Positions 1 to 8,128 of a DNA stretch of 64,000 bases are shown in pieces. How positions within the stretch are numbered: position 1 is the first letter of the stretch; every line of letters starts with the position of its first letter. The notes beneath the pieces are model-generated. The model had not been told where the DNA came from. It was given only the letters and a program-made list of their open reading frames with translations, and made no database searches. Position numbers and translations under genes: made by a program. Origin of the DNA: Saccharopolyspora aridisoli (lineage in GTDB: Bacteria > Actinomycetota > Actinomycetes > Mycobacteriales > Pseudonocardiaceae); assembly GCF_004348445.1 (NCBI RefSeq), contig NZ_SMKV01000014.1, forward strand, positions 93,190 to 157,189. Direction: 5' to 3'.

Positions 1-102
1 GGCCAGCAGGTGGCGGAACAGGTTCAGGAACGCATCTTCGTCGACCTTCTGCCGGTCGTCGAACGGGGTCACGATCGCGGTGATCACGCTGCCGAGAGAC
101 AT
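1..102 (-). CDS. dapA: 4-hydroxy-tetrahydrodipicolinate synthase, N-terminal fragment at the window edge
   Basis: The minus strand encodes MSLGSVITAIVTPFDDR followed by KVDEDAFLNLFRHLLA and runs off the left edge, so 34 codons are visible. The TA(I/M)VTPFD start with an acidic stretch and an F..L..HL helix is the N terminus of the DapA/NAL class I aldolase family, which condenses pyruvate with aspartate semialdehyde in lysine and diaminopimelate synthesis. The catalytic lysine and the GTTGE motif would lie beyond the window. It follows the DUF3159 gene by about 30 bp in the same direction. Another pyruvate aldolase of the same fold cannot be excluded from 34 residues. Confidence 0.7.
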   Translation of the reverse strand, partial: MSLGSVITAIVTPFDDRQKVDEDAFLNLFRHLLA

Positions 103-133
103 GAGCGCATTGTGCGCCCGCGCCCTGGAGGTG

Positions 134-796
134 TCACATCGCGGGTTCCCTCGGGTGGCCCATGCCCGGATGATCGTCGGGCAGCGAGCGGCGCAGCACC
201 CACCAGCTCGCGGCGATGCACACCGCCACCAGCGGCCAGGTCAGCACGACCTGCGCGATGGTCAGCGCGCCGGTGGCCCCGGCCAGCCACAGCGGGATGA
301 ACACGACCAGCCGCACCACGTACTGCCCGACCCACACCCAGCTGGCCCGGCTGTAGGCGCGCATCAGATCCGGGTCGCGCCGCCACTTGCGGCCCTGCCG
401 GAGCGCGACGCCGACGACCACGCCCAGCAGCGGCCAGCGGATCGCGATGCTGGTCATCCAGGCCAGCGCGCTCAGCGCGTTGCTGGCCAGGCGGGGCAGG
501 AAGAAGTCGGCGGCGTCGCCGGTGCGGATCGCGATGAGCGCTCCCAGCATCACCGCCAGCAAGCTGATCAGGACCGCGAGCGGGCGAGCGCCCTTGCGGA
601 GTCGGCAGCCCCCGAGGACGGCACCGACCACCACGGCCGCCGCGCTGCCGATCACGATCGACTCGCCGCCGAAGAACCAGCCGGCGCCGAAGGCGACCGG
701 CGGCAGGCTCGCGTCGATCGCGCTGCTGCGCCCGCCGAGCAACCGCATGAACGAATCGCGATCGTCCCAGCCCGTGTCCGTCTGCCCCTGCGTCAC
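134..796 (-). CDS. DUF3159 family integral membrane protein
   Basis: This 220-residue protein starts with GTG and carries about six hydrophobic segments (roughly residues 30-46, 47-64, 72-92, 105-130, 152-172 and 176-200). The pattern of a short polar N terminus, paired helices and a cytoplasmic K/R/D-rich loop around 135-150 ending in DLMRAYSRASW fits the DUF3159 family of actinobacteria, whose function is unknown. It lies between espG and dapA on the same strand, with short spacing to both, so co-transcription is possible. I see no enzymatic motif. Confidence 0.8.
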   Translation of the reverse strand: MTQGQTDTGWDDRDSFMRLLGGRSSAIDASLPPVAFGAGWFFGGESIVIGSAAAVVVGAVLGGCRLRKGARPLAVLISLLAVMLGALIAIRTGDAADFFLPRLASNALSALAWMTSIAIRWPLLGVVVGVALRQGRKWRRDPDLMRAYSRASWVWVGQYVVRLVVFIPLWLAGATGALTIAQVVLTWPLVAVCIAASWWVLRRSLPDDHPGMGHPREPAM

Positions 797-883
797 GACA
801 CTAAGCCTGCCCTAACTTCCACGGGGGGCCAAACCCCGGCCTCAAGACCGGGTGGCTCTCCCGGCGAAACGGTCACCCCACCT

Positions 884-1609
884 CTACCCGAGGCGGCGGG
901 CTCGTTCCACCAGGGTCGCGATCTCGGCGGCGATCGTCGGCTTGTCGGCGGGCTGGCAGGCCACGGCGTCCTGGCCGTCGACCCGCTCGCCCCGCATCGC
1001 GTAGCGGCCCTGGTCGGTGTCGAACCAGATGAGGTTGGGCACGCGCGCCCTCCGGGCACCCGCGACGACGAAGTGGCCGAAGCGGAACTTCGGCCTCGAC
1101 GTCACCGCGCGCAGCTCCGGCAGCCCCTCGATGTCGGCGTCGGCGGGCATGCCGCCACGCCGGTCGGCGACCGCGCGCAACGCGGGACCCGCGCCGACCG
1201 GGGCGTCCGGCAGCAGGTCGGCGGCGGTGCGCGGCAGGTCGCTCGGCGGTAGGAAGGTCATCCGCATGCCCCGGCCGTCGAAGGTGCCGAGCACGCCGAC
1301 CTCACCGGTGGCCACCACGCGGGCCGCCAGCCGGTGCCCGGCGCGGACGTCGAGCAGCCCGGCCGCCGCGACCGACACCTCCGAGCTGCACAGCAGGTAC
1401 AGCGCGTCCTCGACCTCGGGTTCCGGGCGCCCGTTGCGGGCCAGCCCCGCGGACTCCAGCTCCTGCCACACCCGCTGGGCGACGACGTTGCGGTCCTCCG
1501 CGAGCTCTGAGATGCGCGGCAGCTCGAACGGGTACTGCCGAACGGTGAGGTTCAGCTGCTCACCGAGCAGATCGACCGCAGGGGCCGACAAGGTGATCGT
1601 CTCAACCAT
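884..1609 (-). CDS. espG: ESX secretion-associated protein, EspG family
   Basis: The 241-residue product opens with the EspG-type segment TLSAPAVDLLGEQL followed by LPFEL-like VRQYPFELP, and has the alternating alpha/beta pattern of this family. In mycobacteria EspG is a cytosolic chaperone that binds PE-PPE substrates and delivers them to the ESX (type VII) machinery. The gene sits 93 bp downstream of a proline-rich protein whose C-terminal tail looks like a type VII effector, which is the usual chaperone/effector pairing. ATG at 1609 is used; a GTG one codon upstream is equally possible. No core ESX gene (EccA-E, MycP) is in the window. Confidence 0.82.
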   Translation of the reverse strand: MVETITLSAPAVDLLGEQLNLTVRQYPFELPRISELAEDRNVVAQRVWQELESAGLARNGRPEPEVEDALYLLCSSEVSVAAAGLLDVRAGHRLAARVVATGEVGVLGTFDGRGMRMTFLPPSDLPRTAADLLPDAPVGAGPALRAVADRRGGMPADADIEGLPELRAVTSRPKFRFGHFVVAGARRARVPNLIWFDTDQGRYAMRGERVDGQDAVACQPADKPTIAAEIATLVERARRLG

Positions 1610-1702
1610 CACAGCTCACATTTCGCGTCAGCGGTAGCCAGTGTTATCAGTGCGCCCCGGCGTGACCGGCCCGAAAGCCGGTTCGTCAGGGGTTTCGCCG
1701 CG

Positions 1703-3313
1703 TCAGAAGTCCCGGAAGCTCGCCGGCGACTCGCCGAGCACCGGCGGCGCCACGAGACGACCGCCGTCATCGTCGTCCCACAGCTCGTCGGCCTCGATGA
1801 GGAACTGCGGCACGGCACCGCTTCCGGTTTCGCCCGGCTTGTAACCGGAACCGGCGCGCAGGTCGTCGCCACCCTCGCGGCGCTCTTCCTTGAAGTCGTC
1901 GGCCGACCACGAGGTGTTGCGCCCGTACCCTGCGCGACCCGTGCCGTTCGACCAGGCGCCGACCGAACCCATCGGGCCGAACCCGCCGTCGGCGCGTTCG
2001 TTGATCTTCGGCGTGCGCAGCGTCCTGCTCTTCGGACGCTGCTGATCCGGCTGCTGCTGGGGCGGTTCCGCCGAGTGCTGCTCCGGCGGGCGCGGAGGCT
2101 CCGGCCGGCGCGGAGGCTCCGGTCGGCGCGGCGGTTGCTGCGCGACCGGCTGCTCCGCCTGCTGCTGCGGGGCAGGCGGAGGCCCTGCCGGTCGCGGCGG
2201 CGGAGGTGCCATCGGCGGGCCCTGCGGACGCGGCGGGCGCTGCTGACCGCCGTTCGGCGGCGCGGGCCTTCCCGCAGGCGGCGAGGGGGGCGGCGGAGGC
2301 GGAGGTCCGGCCGGGGCCTGGTTCCCCGGCGGCGGGCCTGCCTGCGGCATCGGGCCGCTCGGCGGACCCGGTGGCGGGCCCTGCGGACGTGTACCACTCG
2401 GCGGGCCGGCCGGAGGTGCCCCGGCGGGCGGGCTCGGAGGCGGGCCGTCCGGGCGCTGGGCGGCGTCCGGGCGCTGCGGTGATGACACCTGCTCGGCGAA
2501 GGGCGCTTCCGGCTGCTCGGGCATCGACGGCTGGGTCATCGGGGGGTGAGCCATCGGCTGCTCGGGCATCGGCTGCTGGGCCACGGGCGGCTCAGGCATC
2601 GACGGCTCAGTCACCGGCGGCTCGGGCACGGGCGGCTGGTCCATCGGCGGGTGGGGCGGTCGCGGCGCCTCCACCGGAGGCGGTGCGTCGGAGAGCTGTG
2701 GAACCGGGACGCTCGGCGGACCTTCAGCCAGCGGGCCGCGCAGGACTCCGTCGCGCACCTGCGGCTGCGGACCGCTGTCCGGAGCCGGATTCGGTGCTGG
2801 GCGGTGGTTTTCGGCGGGCGGGAGCAGCGAACCGCTCAGGCTCGCGCTCTCCGGTCGGCCGTGGCGCGGTTCGTCGCGCTCCAGGGAGCCCGACATCTCG
2901 GCCGGTCGCGCCGGAGCGCCACCGAGATCGCCCGACAGCGAGGGCAGACCGCCGGTGGACGGGCGCGAGGGTTCGGTGACGGGCCTGCCGGCCGGTCCCG
3001 ACCCGCGCTGCTCCTGCTCGAAGCGGTCGGGAAGTTGTTCCGCCCGCTGCCAGAAAGCGAACGGGTGCGGCTCGGCGGCGAGCGCGGCCAGTTCGGCGCG
3101 CACGTCGAACTGCCCCGAGCGTTGCGCGGCCGGAGCCGGGCGCGCGGGAGGCGCGGGCGGCGCGGGCGGCGGACCTCCCGGTCCAGCGTCGCTCAGCGAA
3201 CCTCGCAACAGCGGGTCCGCTCGGCGCCTACCTCCTGGTTCCGGAGCCCGCCGGTTCGGTGCCTCGAAGCCCGCCGGCCCCGGCGCGGACGCCGGATTCT
3301 GCGGTGCCGTCAC
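1703..3313 (-). CDS. Proline-rich protein, probable ESX (type VII) effector or PPE-like protein
   Basis: The 536-residue product starts at a GTG preceded by a clear GGGGGAA ribosome binding site. A longer frame to 3469 exists but lacks such a site. Most of residues 20-430 are Pro/Gly/Gln/Met-rich and low complexity, with short repeats of the type PPM-x-Q and PPRRPE. The C-terminal ~90 residues are not low complexity: a basic segment, a Gly/Asn-rich linker and a conserved-looking end with an acidic run followed by APPVLGE. Such an acidic block plus APPV-GE end is, to my knowledge, typical of hypothetical ESX-linked proteins of Pseudonocardiaceae. Its partner espG is directly downstream. A classic PPE N-terminal motif was not seen, so the effector call is inference. 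Confidence 0.6.
   Translation of the reverse strand: MTAPQNPASAPGPAGFEAPNRRAPEPGGRRRADPLLRGSLSDAGPGGPPPAPPAPPARPAPAAQRSGQFDVRAELAALAAEPHPFAFWQRAEQLPDRFEQEQRGSGPAGRPVTEPSRPSTGGLPSLSGDLGGAPARPAEMSGSLERDEPRHGRPESASLSGSLLPPAENHRPAPNPAPDSGPQPQVRDGVLRGPLAEGPPSVPVPQLSDAPPPVEAPRPPHPPMDQPPVPEPPVTEPSMPEPPVAQQPMPEQPMAHPPMTQPSMPEQPEAPFAEQVSSPQRPDAAQRPDGPPPSPPAGAPPAGPPSGTRPQGPPPGPPSGPMPQAGPPPGNQAPAGPPPPPPPSPPAGRPAPPNGGQQRPPRPQGPPMAPPPPRPAGPPPAPQQQAEQPVAQQPPRRPEPPRRPEPPRPPEQHSAEPPQQQPDQQRPKSRTLRTPKINERADGGFGPMGSVGAWSNGTGRAGYGRNTSWSADDFKEERREGGDDLRAGSGYKPGETGSGAVPQFLIEADELWDDDDGGRLVAPPVLGESPASFRDF
2513..2661 (-). repeat. Degenerate ~15-bp tandem repeat encoding PPM/P-x-Q pentapeptides
   Basis: Inside the proline-rich gene a 15-bp unit recurs about ten times with drift, encoding variants of M-P-E-Q-P, M-A-H-P-P and M-D-Q-P-P. 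It keeps the reading frame. Such in-frame repeats are prone to length change between strains. Confidence 0.7.
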
Positions 3314-3797
3314 GATTCCCCCAGATCTGCAGGACGGTTGCGGAGACCGACGATCAGAGTCGTGGTCCTCGTGGAATCGACGCAATGCCCCATGTCGTCG
3401 TTCCCCATCAACCGGACACGACGAAGAGCGCGCGAAACACCCGCTCGGACGTCCTGCGAGCGGACGCACGTCGAGCTGTGACCTGCAGCGATCGCGTCAT
3501 CGTGAGCCCCCTTGCCACTTCTGCTACCGCCGAAGGACATTAGCAGCTGACTTTCACCCGTACCGGTGTTTCCTGCCAAGATCCACCTTCTCGACCCGTG
3601 ACGGTCGGATGCACCGCGCATCAAGGAAGAGCATCGTTTCGGCGAAGTCGGCAGACCAATCGGACATAGTTTCTAGACCGTCCAGTGCCGTTTGTCACTT
3701 GGCGGGAACCTTCGGTGGCGTAGGTACGTCCCGGAGGGCCACTGTTGATTTCGCACCAACACGGGCGTGGCGGATGAGCAGGAGGGACGAGTCGAAA
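3314..3797. other. 484-bp intergenic region between divergent genes, no gene recognised
   Basis: This stretch separates the proline-rich ESX-type gene (minus) from the SGNH esterase (plus) and should hold both promoters. The open frames crossing it have no ribosome binding site, no recognisable domain and irregular codon use. Base composition drops between about 3520 and 3740 compared with the flanking genes, as expected for regulatory DNA. I could not assign a convincing -35/-10 pair. Confidence 0.5.
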
Positions 3798-4580
3798 ATG
3801 GGATCGGGGCGCTGGGAAAGCTTCGTCGCGCTGGGAGACAGCTTCACCGAAGGTCTGGCTGATACCACTGCCGAGACCGACGTCTACCGGGGGTGGGCGG
3901 ACCGGTTGGCGCTGCACATCGCCGAGCACAACCCGGACCTGCGCTACGCCAACCTGGCGGTGCGCGGGAAGCTCATCCGCCAGATCGTCACCGACCAGGT
4001 GTCGCACGCCATCGAGCTCAAGCCGTCGCTGGTCGCGCTGACCGCAGGCGGCAACGACATCATCCGACCGGGCAGCGATCCCGACCTGGTGGCGGCGCTG
4101 TTCGAGGACGCCGTGGGCCGAATCCGCGCGACCGGAGCCGACGTGCTGATCGGCACGGGTTTCGACACCGCGCGCACCCCGGTGCTCAGGCACGTCAGGG
4201 GGAAGGTCGGCACCTACAACTCGCACCTGCGCTCGATCGCCGACGCGCACGGCTGCTACGTGATGGACTTGTGGTCGATGCGGGTCCTGCAGGACCCCCG
4301 CGCCTGGTGCGAGGACCGGCTGCACCTGTCCGCCGACGGCCACCGACGGGTCGCGCTGCGCGCCTGCGAGACGCTCGGCCTGCCCACGTCGGAGAACTGG
4401 AACGAGCCCTGGCCGGACCTCGACGAGCGCAGCTGGCAGGAGCAGGCCGCCGAGGACATCAGGTGGGCGCGCGAGCACCTGGCTCCGTGGATCAGCCGCC
4501 GCCTGCGAGGGGTCTCCAGCGGGGACGGCCGCACGGCCAAGCGCCCCTGCCTCGAGAAGCTCCCCACCACTTGCGGATGA
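3798..4580 (+). CDS. SGNH/GDSL hydrolase family esterase
   Basis: The 260-residue product has the SGNH blocks in order: GDSFTEG with nucleophile Ser15, the Gly of block II around residue 57, GGND with Asn86 (block III), and D-x-L-H at 173-176 (block V). This is the cytosolic serine esterase/lipase fold; there is no signal peptide. The upstream frame stays open to 2955, but an AGGAGGGA site at 3778-3785 places the start at ATG 3798; ATG 3774 is a weaker alternative. The gene stands alone, and the repeat element and hairpins that follow it mark the end of the transcript. Substrate is unknown. Confidence 0.88.
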   Translation: MGSGRWESFVALGDSFTEGLADTTAETDVYRGWADRLALHIAEHNPDLRYANLAVRGKLIRQIVTDQVSHAIELKPSLVALTAGGNDIIRPGSDPDLVAALFEDAVGRIRATGADVLIGTGFDTARTPVLRHVRGKVGTYNSHLRSIADAHGCYVMDLWSMRVLQDPRAWCEDRLHLSADGHRRVALRACETLGLPTSENWNEPWPDLDERSWQEQAAEDIRWAREHLAPWISRRLRGVSSGDGRTAKRPCLEKLPTTCG

Positions 4581-4630
4581 GGAGAACGCGGGAGGTCGGC
4601 AGGAGATCGTCAGGCGATCGGCGAAGCCGG

Positions 4631-4797
4631 TCTCCCCTCACCCGACCTTGAGCACCTGCACCGCCGGGGGAGCTCAGGCGTTCGCTGGGGAGGACAGCCG
4701 TGGCGGCCGCGTATCGGTGGGCATGCACGGGGTCTCGGGTCCCGGACCCAGCGGGCGTCTGAGGTCCCCGCACGGCTGAGAAACCCAGCCACTGAAG
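4631..4797 (+). repeat. Dispersed intergenic repeat, copy A
   Basis: This sequence is imperfectly repeated at 44144-44317 (over most of its length) and its first ~60 bp also at 32401-32462 and 61159-61216 on the other strand. Shared words include CACCGCC, GGACAGCCG and, near the end, CGCTGAG/GGCTGAG and CTGAAG. It begins about 50 bp after the SGNH stop codon in the same orientation as that gene. A short inverted pair TGAGC/GCTCA brackets the CACCGCC core at about 4649-4675. The rest of the 4581-5041 gap holds two further hairpins and no credible gene. Confidence 0.6.
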
Positions 4798-4812
4798 AAC
4801 TCAGAACAGAAA

Positions 4813-4852
4813 CAGGCGCTCGGGCGGCTCCCCCGAACCGTCCGAGCGCCTG
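4813..4852. terminator. Hairpin, probable bidirectional terminator between convergent genes
   Basis: A 15-bp stem (4813-4827 with 4838-4852, one G-U pair) closes a 10-nt loop. It lies between the SGNH gene (plus) and the SARP regulator (minus). No long T run follows, as is common in high-GC actinobacteria. Confidence 0.7.
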
Positions 4853-4897
4853 CACACCCCCACACCCGGGAGTCCCGGATGCCCTTGACCCCCTCGT

Positions 4898-4929
4898 GGT
4901 CGTCCCGACCGCGTACGGCCGGGACGACC
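4898..4929. terminator. Second hairpin between the convergent genes
   Basis: GGTCGTCCCG at 4898-4907 pairs with CGGGACGACC at 4920-4929, and an inner CCG/CGG extends the stem around a CGTA loop with one A-C mismatch. It is about 110 bp downstream of the SARP stop codon and likely terminates that transcript. Confidence 0.6.
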
Positions 4930-5041
4930 GGGGCGACAATCCCCCCTAGGACTCCCCCAGAGCCGCCCGCGTGCGGATCAAGCACGGATCGATCCGCACG
5001 ATCAAGTTCGCAGCAGGAACTACACGTCCGCTAAACGCGGG

Positions 5042-7855
5042 CTAAACGCCCTGTCCAGCGATCTCGTCGAGGCGCTGGCGGACCTCTCTGACCTTGGGAG
5101 AGCCCTCCACCTCGAAGATCGCGAGGGCGGTCTCCCAGCGGGTGCGGGCGACCGAGATCTCGCCGCGCAGCCTCGCCGCGTCGCCGAGTCCGAGGTTCGC
5201 CGAACCTTGGCGCACCGCCGACCCGCACTGCCGGGCGACGTCGAGGGCTTCGTGGTGGAACCGCTCGCCGTCGTCGAGCCTGCCGAGTTCGATGCTGACC
5301 TCGCCGCAGTTGTTCAGCACCATGGCCAGGGTTTCCAGGTCGTCGGCCTCGCGGTAGAGGTCCTCGGCCTCGCGCAGGTACCGCAGCGCGGCTTCCAGCT
5401 CGCCGTTGACCTGTTCGACCATCGCGAGGTTGTTCAGCGCGCCCGCCACGAAGTAGCGGTCGCCGAGCGAGCGGTAGACCTTGAGCGCGTCCTCGGAGTG
5501 CACCTTGGCCTCTTCGTAGCGGCGCAGCCGGAACAGCACGCTGGAGAGGTTGACCTGCGTCATCGCCAGCCGCTCGGAATCCCCGGTCTGCACGGCGACC
5601 CGGTACGACTCCTCGTAGTGCGCCAGGGCCTCGTCGAGGTCGCCGGATCGGGCGCAGGCCACGCCGAGACCGGCGGACATGAGCACCTTGCCGACCGGAT
5701 CGCCGACGGTGCGGGCGGAATCGGCGCCGTCGGAGTAGACGCGGAGCCAGTCCTCCCAGGGGCAGCGGACCATCAGGTAGTTGAACTGCAGGCGGGCCAG
5801 CGGCCAGGCCAGGTCGTGCAGCCCCGCGGCGTTGGCCGCGCGGACAGCGGTGACGAGGTTCGGCCACTCGGCGTCGAACCACTCCAGTGCCTGCGAGCGC
5901 GACCCGATCTCGGGCTGGTGCTCGCTGGCGTCGGAGAAGTCGAGCTCGTCGCGGGCCGGGCGCAGGAAGCGGCGCGCGTGGTCGGCGGCGCACAGGTAGT
6001 GGCGCAGCAGCCGGCGCAGCGCCTCGGTGTCACCTTCGTCGGCTGGGAGTTCCCGCGCGTAGGCGCGCAGCAGGTCGTGCATGCCGAACCGGTCCGGTTC
6101 CGGCTCGGTGACCAGGTGCGCGAGCGCCAGGGCGCGCAGCCGGCGCTGGGCGCCCGCCGGGTCGGTCCGGCACAGCGCCGCCACCGCGTGGGCGGTGAAG
6201 GTCTGCCCGGGAACCAGGCCCAGCTTCCGGAAGGTCTCGGCGTGCAGGGGCGGCAGGCTGCGGTAGGAGAGGTCGAAGGCGCGGCGCACGCTGGTGTCGG
6301 CGTCGTCGTCGATGTCCAGCGCCTGCAGCCGGGTCCGCTCGTCGGTGAGCTCCCGCACCAGGTCGGAGACGCCGCGCGCCGGGTTGGCGGCCAGCCGGGC
6401 GGCGGCGATGCGCAGCGCCAGCGGGAGCCCGCCGCAGAGCTCGGCGAGTTCGGCGGCGGCGTCGGGTTCGGCCGCCGACTTGCCCGGCACGCCCGCGCGG
6501 TCGAGCAGTTCGATGGCGGTCTCGGTCGGCAAGGTCTCCAGCGGCAGCACCCGGGCACCCGAACGCACCACGAGCCCGTCGAGCCGCCGCCTGCTGGTCA
6601 CCACGACCATCGAGGCCGCGCTGCCCGGGAGCAGCGGCAGCACCTGGTCGGAGTCGCGGGCGTTGTCCAGCAGCACCAGCACCTTCCGCTTGGCCAGCAG
6701 CGACCGGTAGAGCGCGGTGCGGTCGTCGAGTTCGACGGGGATCGCGTCGGCGGCCACGCCGAGCGCCTTGAGCATGCTGGTCAGGGCCTCGCCGGGGGTG
6801 AGTGGTTCGTGCTCGGAGTCGAAGCCGCGCAGCGAGGCGTAGAGCTGCCCGTCGGGGAACTCCTCGGCGACCCGGTGCGACCAGGTCAGCGCGAGAGCGC
6901 TCTTGCCGACGCCCGCGGTGCCGGTGAGCACCGTGATCAAGCTGAAGCCCTCCTCGTTGGCCTCCCGCATGGCGTCCAACGTCGCCGCTTCCAGCCGCCT
7001 GCCGACGAAACCCGCTGGCGCGGGCGGCAGTTCGGCGGGCACGGGGCGGCGGATGCCCAGGCCGGCTTCGACGCGGCTGGGGTGGTTGCGCAGCGCGGGG
7101 TCGTCGCGCAGCAGCTTCTCGTAGAGCTCGCGCAGTTCGGGGCCGGGATCGATGCCGAGCTCGTGGGACAACCGGTGCCGCAGGTCGTGGAAGCGGGCCT
7201 GCGCCTCCGCCCGGTGCCCGGCGCGGTAGTTGGCCAGCATCAGCTGACAGGTGAGCCGTTCCCGCATCGGGTGCTGGTCGACCAGAGTGGACAGTTCGGA
7301 GATGAGCTGGTGGTGCCTGCCGAGTTCCAGGTCGGCGGCGACCCGCTCCTCCAGCGCCAGCAGCCGGAGCTCGTCGAGGTTGGGCGCCACCATCCGGTAG
7401 AGCCTGCTGCCGGCGATGTCGGCGAGCACCGGCCCGCTCCACAGCGACAGGGCCTCGGTGAGCAGGCGTGATCGTTCGGCGGGTTCTAGGCCGTGGGCGC
7501 GGTTGATGAGACTGCGGGCGCGGTGGGCGTCGATCCGGTCGCCGTTGACGCGCAGCAGGTATCCCGGAGCCCGGGTGATGATCTCGGGACCGTCGTTGCC
7601 CAAGAACTTGCGCAGCCGGGAGACGTAGCCCTGGACGATGGTGCGCGCGCTGGCGGGCGGTTCGTGGTCCCACAGGGTGTCGATCAGCCGGTCCATCGGC
7701 ACGACCTGGTTGGGCTCCAGGAGCAAGCAGGCCAACAGCGCCCGAACCGGCATGCGCCCCGTTTCGAGGGCGACGCCGTCGAGGTGCACCTCGAGCGGAC
7801 CCAGCAGGCGGAATTCGAACCCTGCGGTCCTCTCCAAGCTGCCGTGCGGCGTCAT
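5042..7855 (-). CDS. AfsR/SARP-family transcriptional regulator (OmpR-like DNA-binding, BTAD, NB-ARC, TPR)
   Basis: The 937-residue protein has an N-terminal winged-helix of the SARP type (residues ~13-102, ending EIITRAPGYLL), a bacterial transcriptional activator domain (~105-252), and a STAND/NB-ARC ATPase with Walker A GTAGVGKS at 312-319 and a VVVTSRR sensor-like segment. C-terminal TPR repeats run from ~640 to the end. This is the layout of AfsR-like activators, in which ATP binding and the TPR scaffold gate DNA binding. The length matches AfsR. No biosynthetic cluster lies beside it and it is monocistronic, so it may act in trans. The start has GGGGGA only 2 nt upstream; an internal start is possible. 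Two hairpins follow its stop. Confidence 0.9.
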   Translation of the reverse strand: MTPHGSLERTAGFEFRLLGPLEVHLDGVALETGRMPVRALLACLLLEPNQVVPMDRLIDTLWDHEPPASARTIVQGYVSRLRKFLGNDGPEIITRAPGYLLRVNGDRIDAHRARSLINRAHGLEPAERSRLLTEALSLWSGPVLADIAGSRLYRMVAPNLDELRLLALEERVAADLELGRHHQLISELSTLVDQHPMRERLTCQLMLANYRAGHRAEAQARFHDLRHRLSHELGIDPGPELRELYEKLLRDDPALRNHPSRVEAGLGIRRPVPAELPPAPAGFVGRRLEAATLDAMREANEEGFSLITVLTGTAGVGKSALALTWSHRVAEEFPDGQLYASLRGFDSEHEPLTPGEALTSMLKALGVAADAIPVELDDRTALYRSLLAKRKVLVLLDNARDSDQVLPLLPGSAASMVVVTSRRRLDGLVVRSGARVLPLETLPTETAIELLDRAGVPGKSAAEPDAAAELAELCGGLPLALRIAAARLAANPARGVSDLVRELTDERTRLQALDIDDDADTSVRRAFDLSYRSLPPLHAETFRKLGLVPGQTFTAHAVAALCRTDPAGAQRRLRALALAHLVTEPEPDRFGMHDLLRAYARELPADEGDTEALRRLLRHYLCAADHARRFLRPARDELDFSDASEHQPEIGSRSQALEWFDAEWPNLVTAVRAANAAGLHDLAWPLARLQFNYLMVRCPWEDWLRVYSDGADSARTVGDPVGKVLMSAGLGVACARSGDLDEALAHYEESYRVAVQTGDSERLAMTQVNLSSVLFRLRRYEEAKVHSEDALKVYRSLGDRYFVAGALNNLAMVEQVNGELEAALRYLREAEDLYREADDLETLAMVLNNCGEVSIELGRLDDGERFHHEALDVARQCGSAVRQGSANLGLGDAARLRGEISVARTRWETALAIFEVEGSPKVREVRQRLDEIAGQGV

Positions 7856-8128
7856 TCTCCCCCAAGTTCACGACTTCCGGCCTGTCCCCCGCGCCGGACA
7901 CACGGTAGCGATCCGCCCCGCACGCCAGGTCGACGCGTTCACCAGGCTCACACCAATGGAGTACGCCCAGACCTAGGCGTAAGATCGGGTTCCCATTTTT
8001 CGAGCGCGTTCCGCGCAGGACGCGAGTCCGCAGAACCTCTCCCAGCGGTGAAGGCGGGCAAGTAAGGTCTGAGGGCGTCGATCACCCGAACGAGTGGCGT
8101 GCAGGACGCCGCGGAAGGAGCGCCACCC

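Noticed and set aside
4674..4985. 103-codon minus-strand frame between the SGNH and SARP genes
   Set aside because: It crosses a repeat element and two terminator hairpins, has no ribosome binding site and no domain.
5207..7471. Long plus-strand open frame of 754 codons
   Set aside because: It is the antisense shadow of the SARP regulator; its composition (Gly/Val/Gln/His-rich) is the typical reverse-frame pattern in high-GC DNA and it has no domain.
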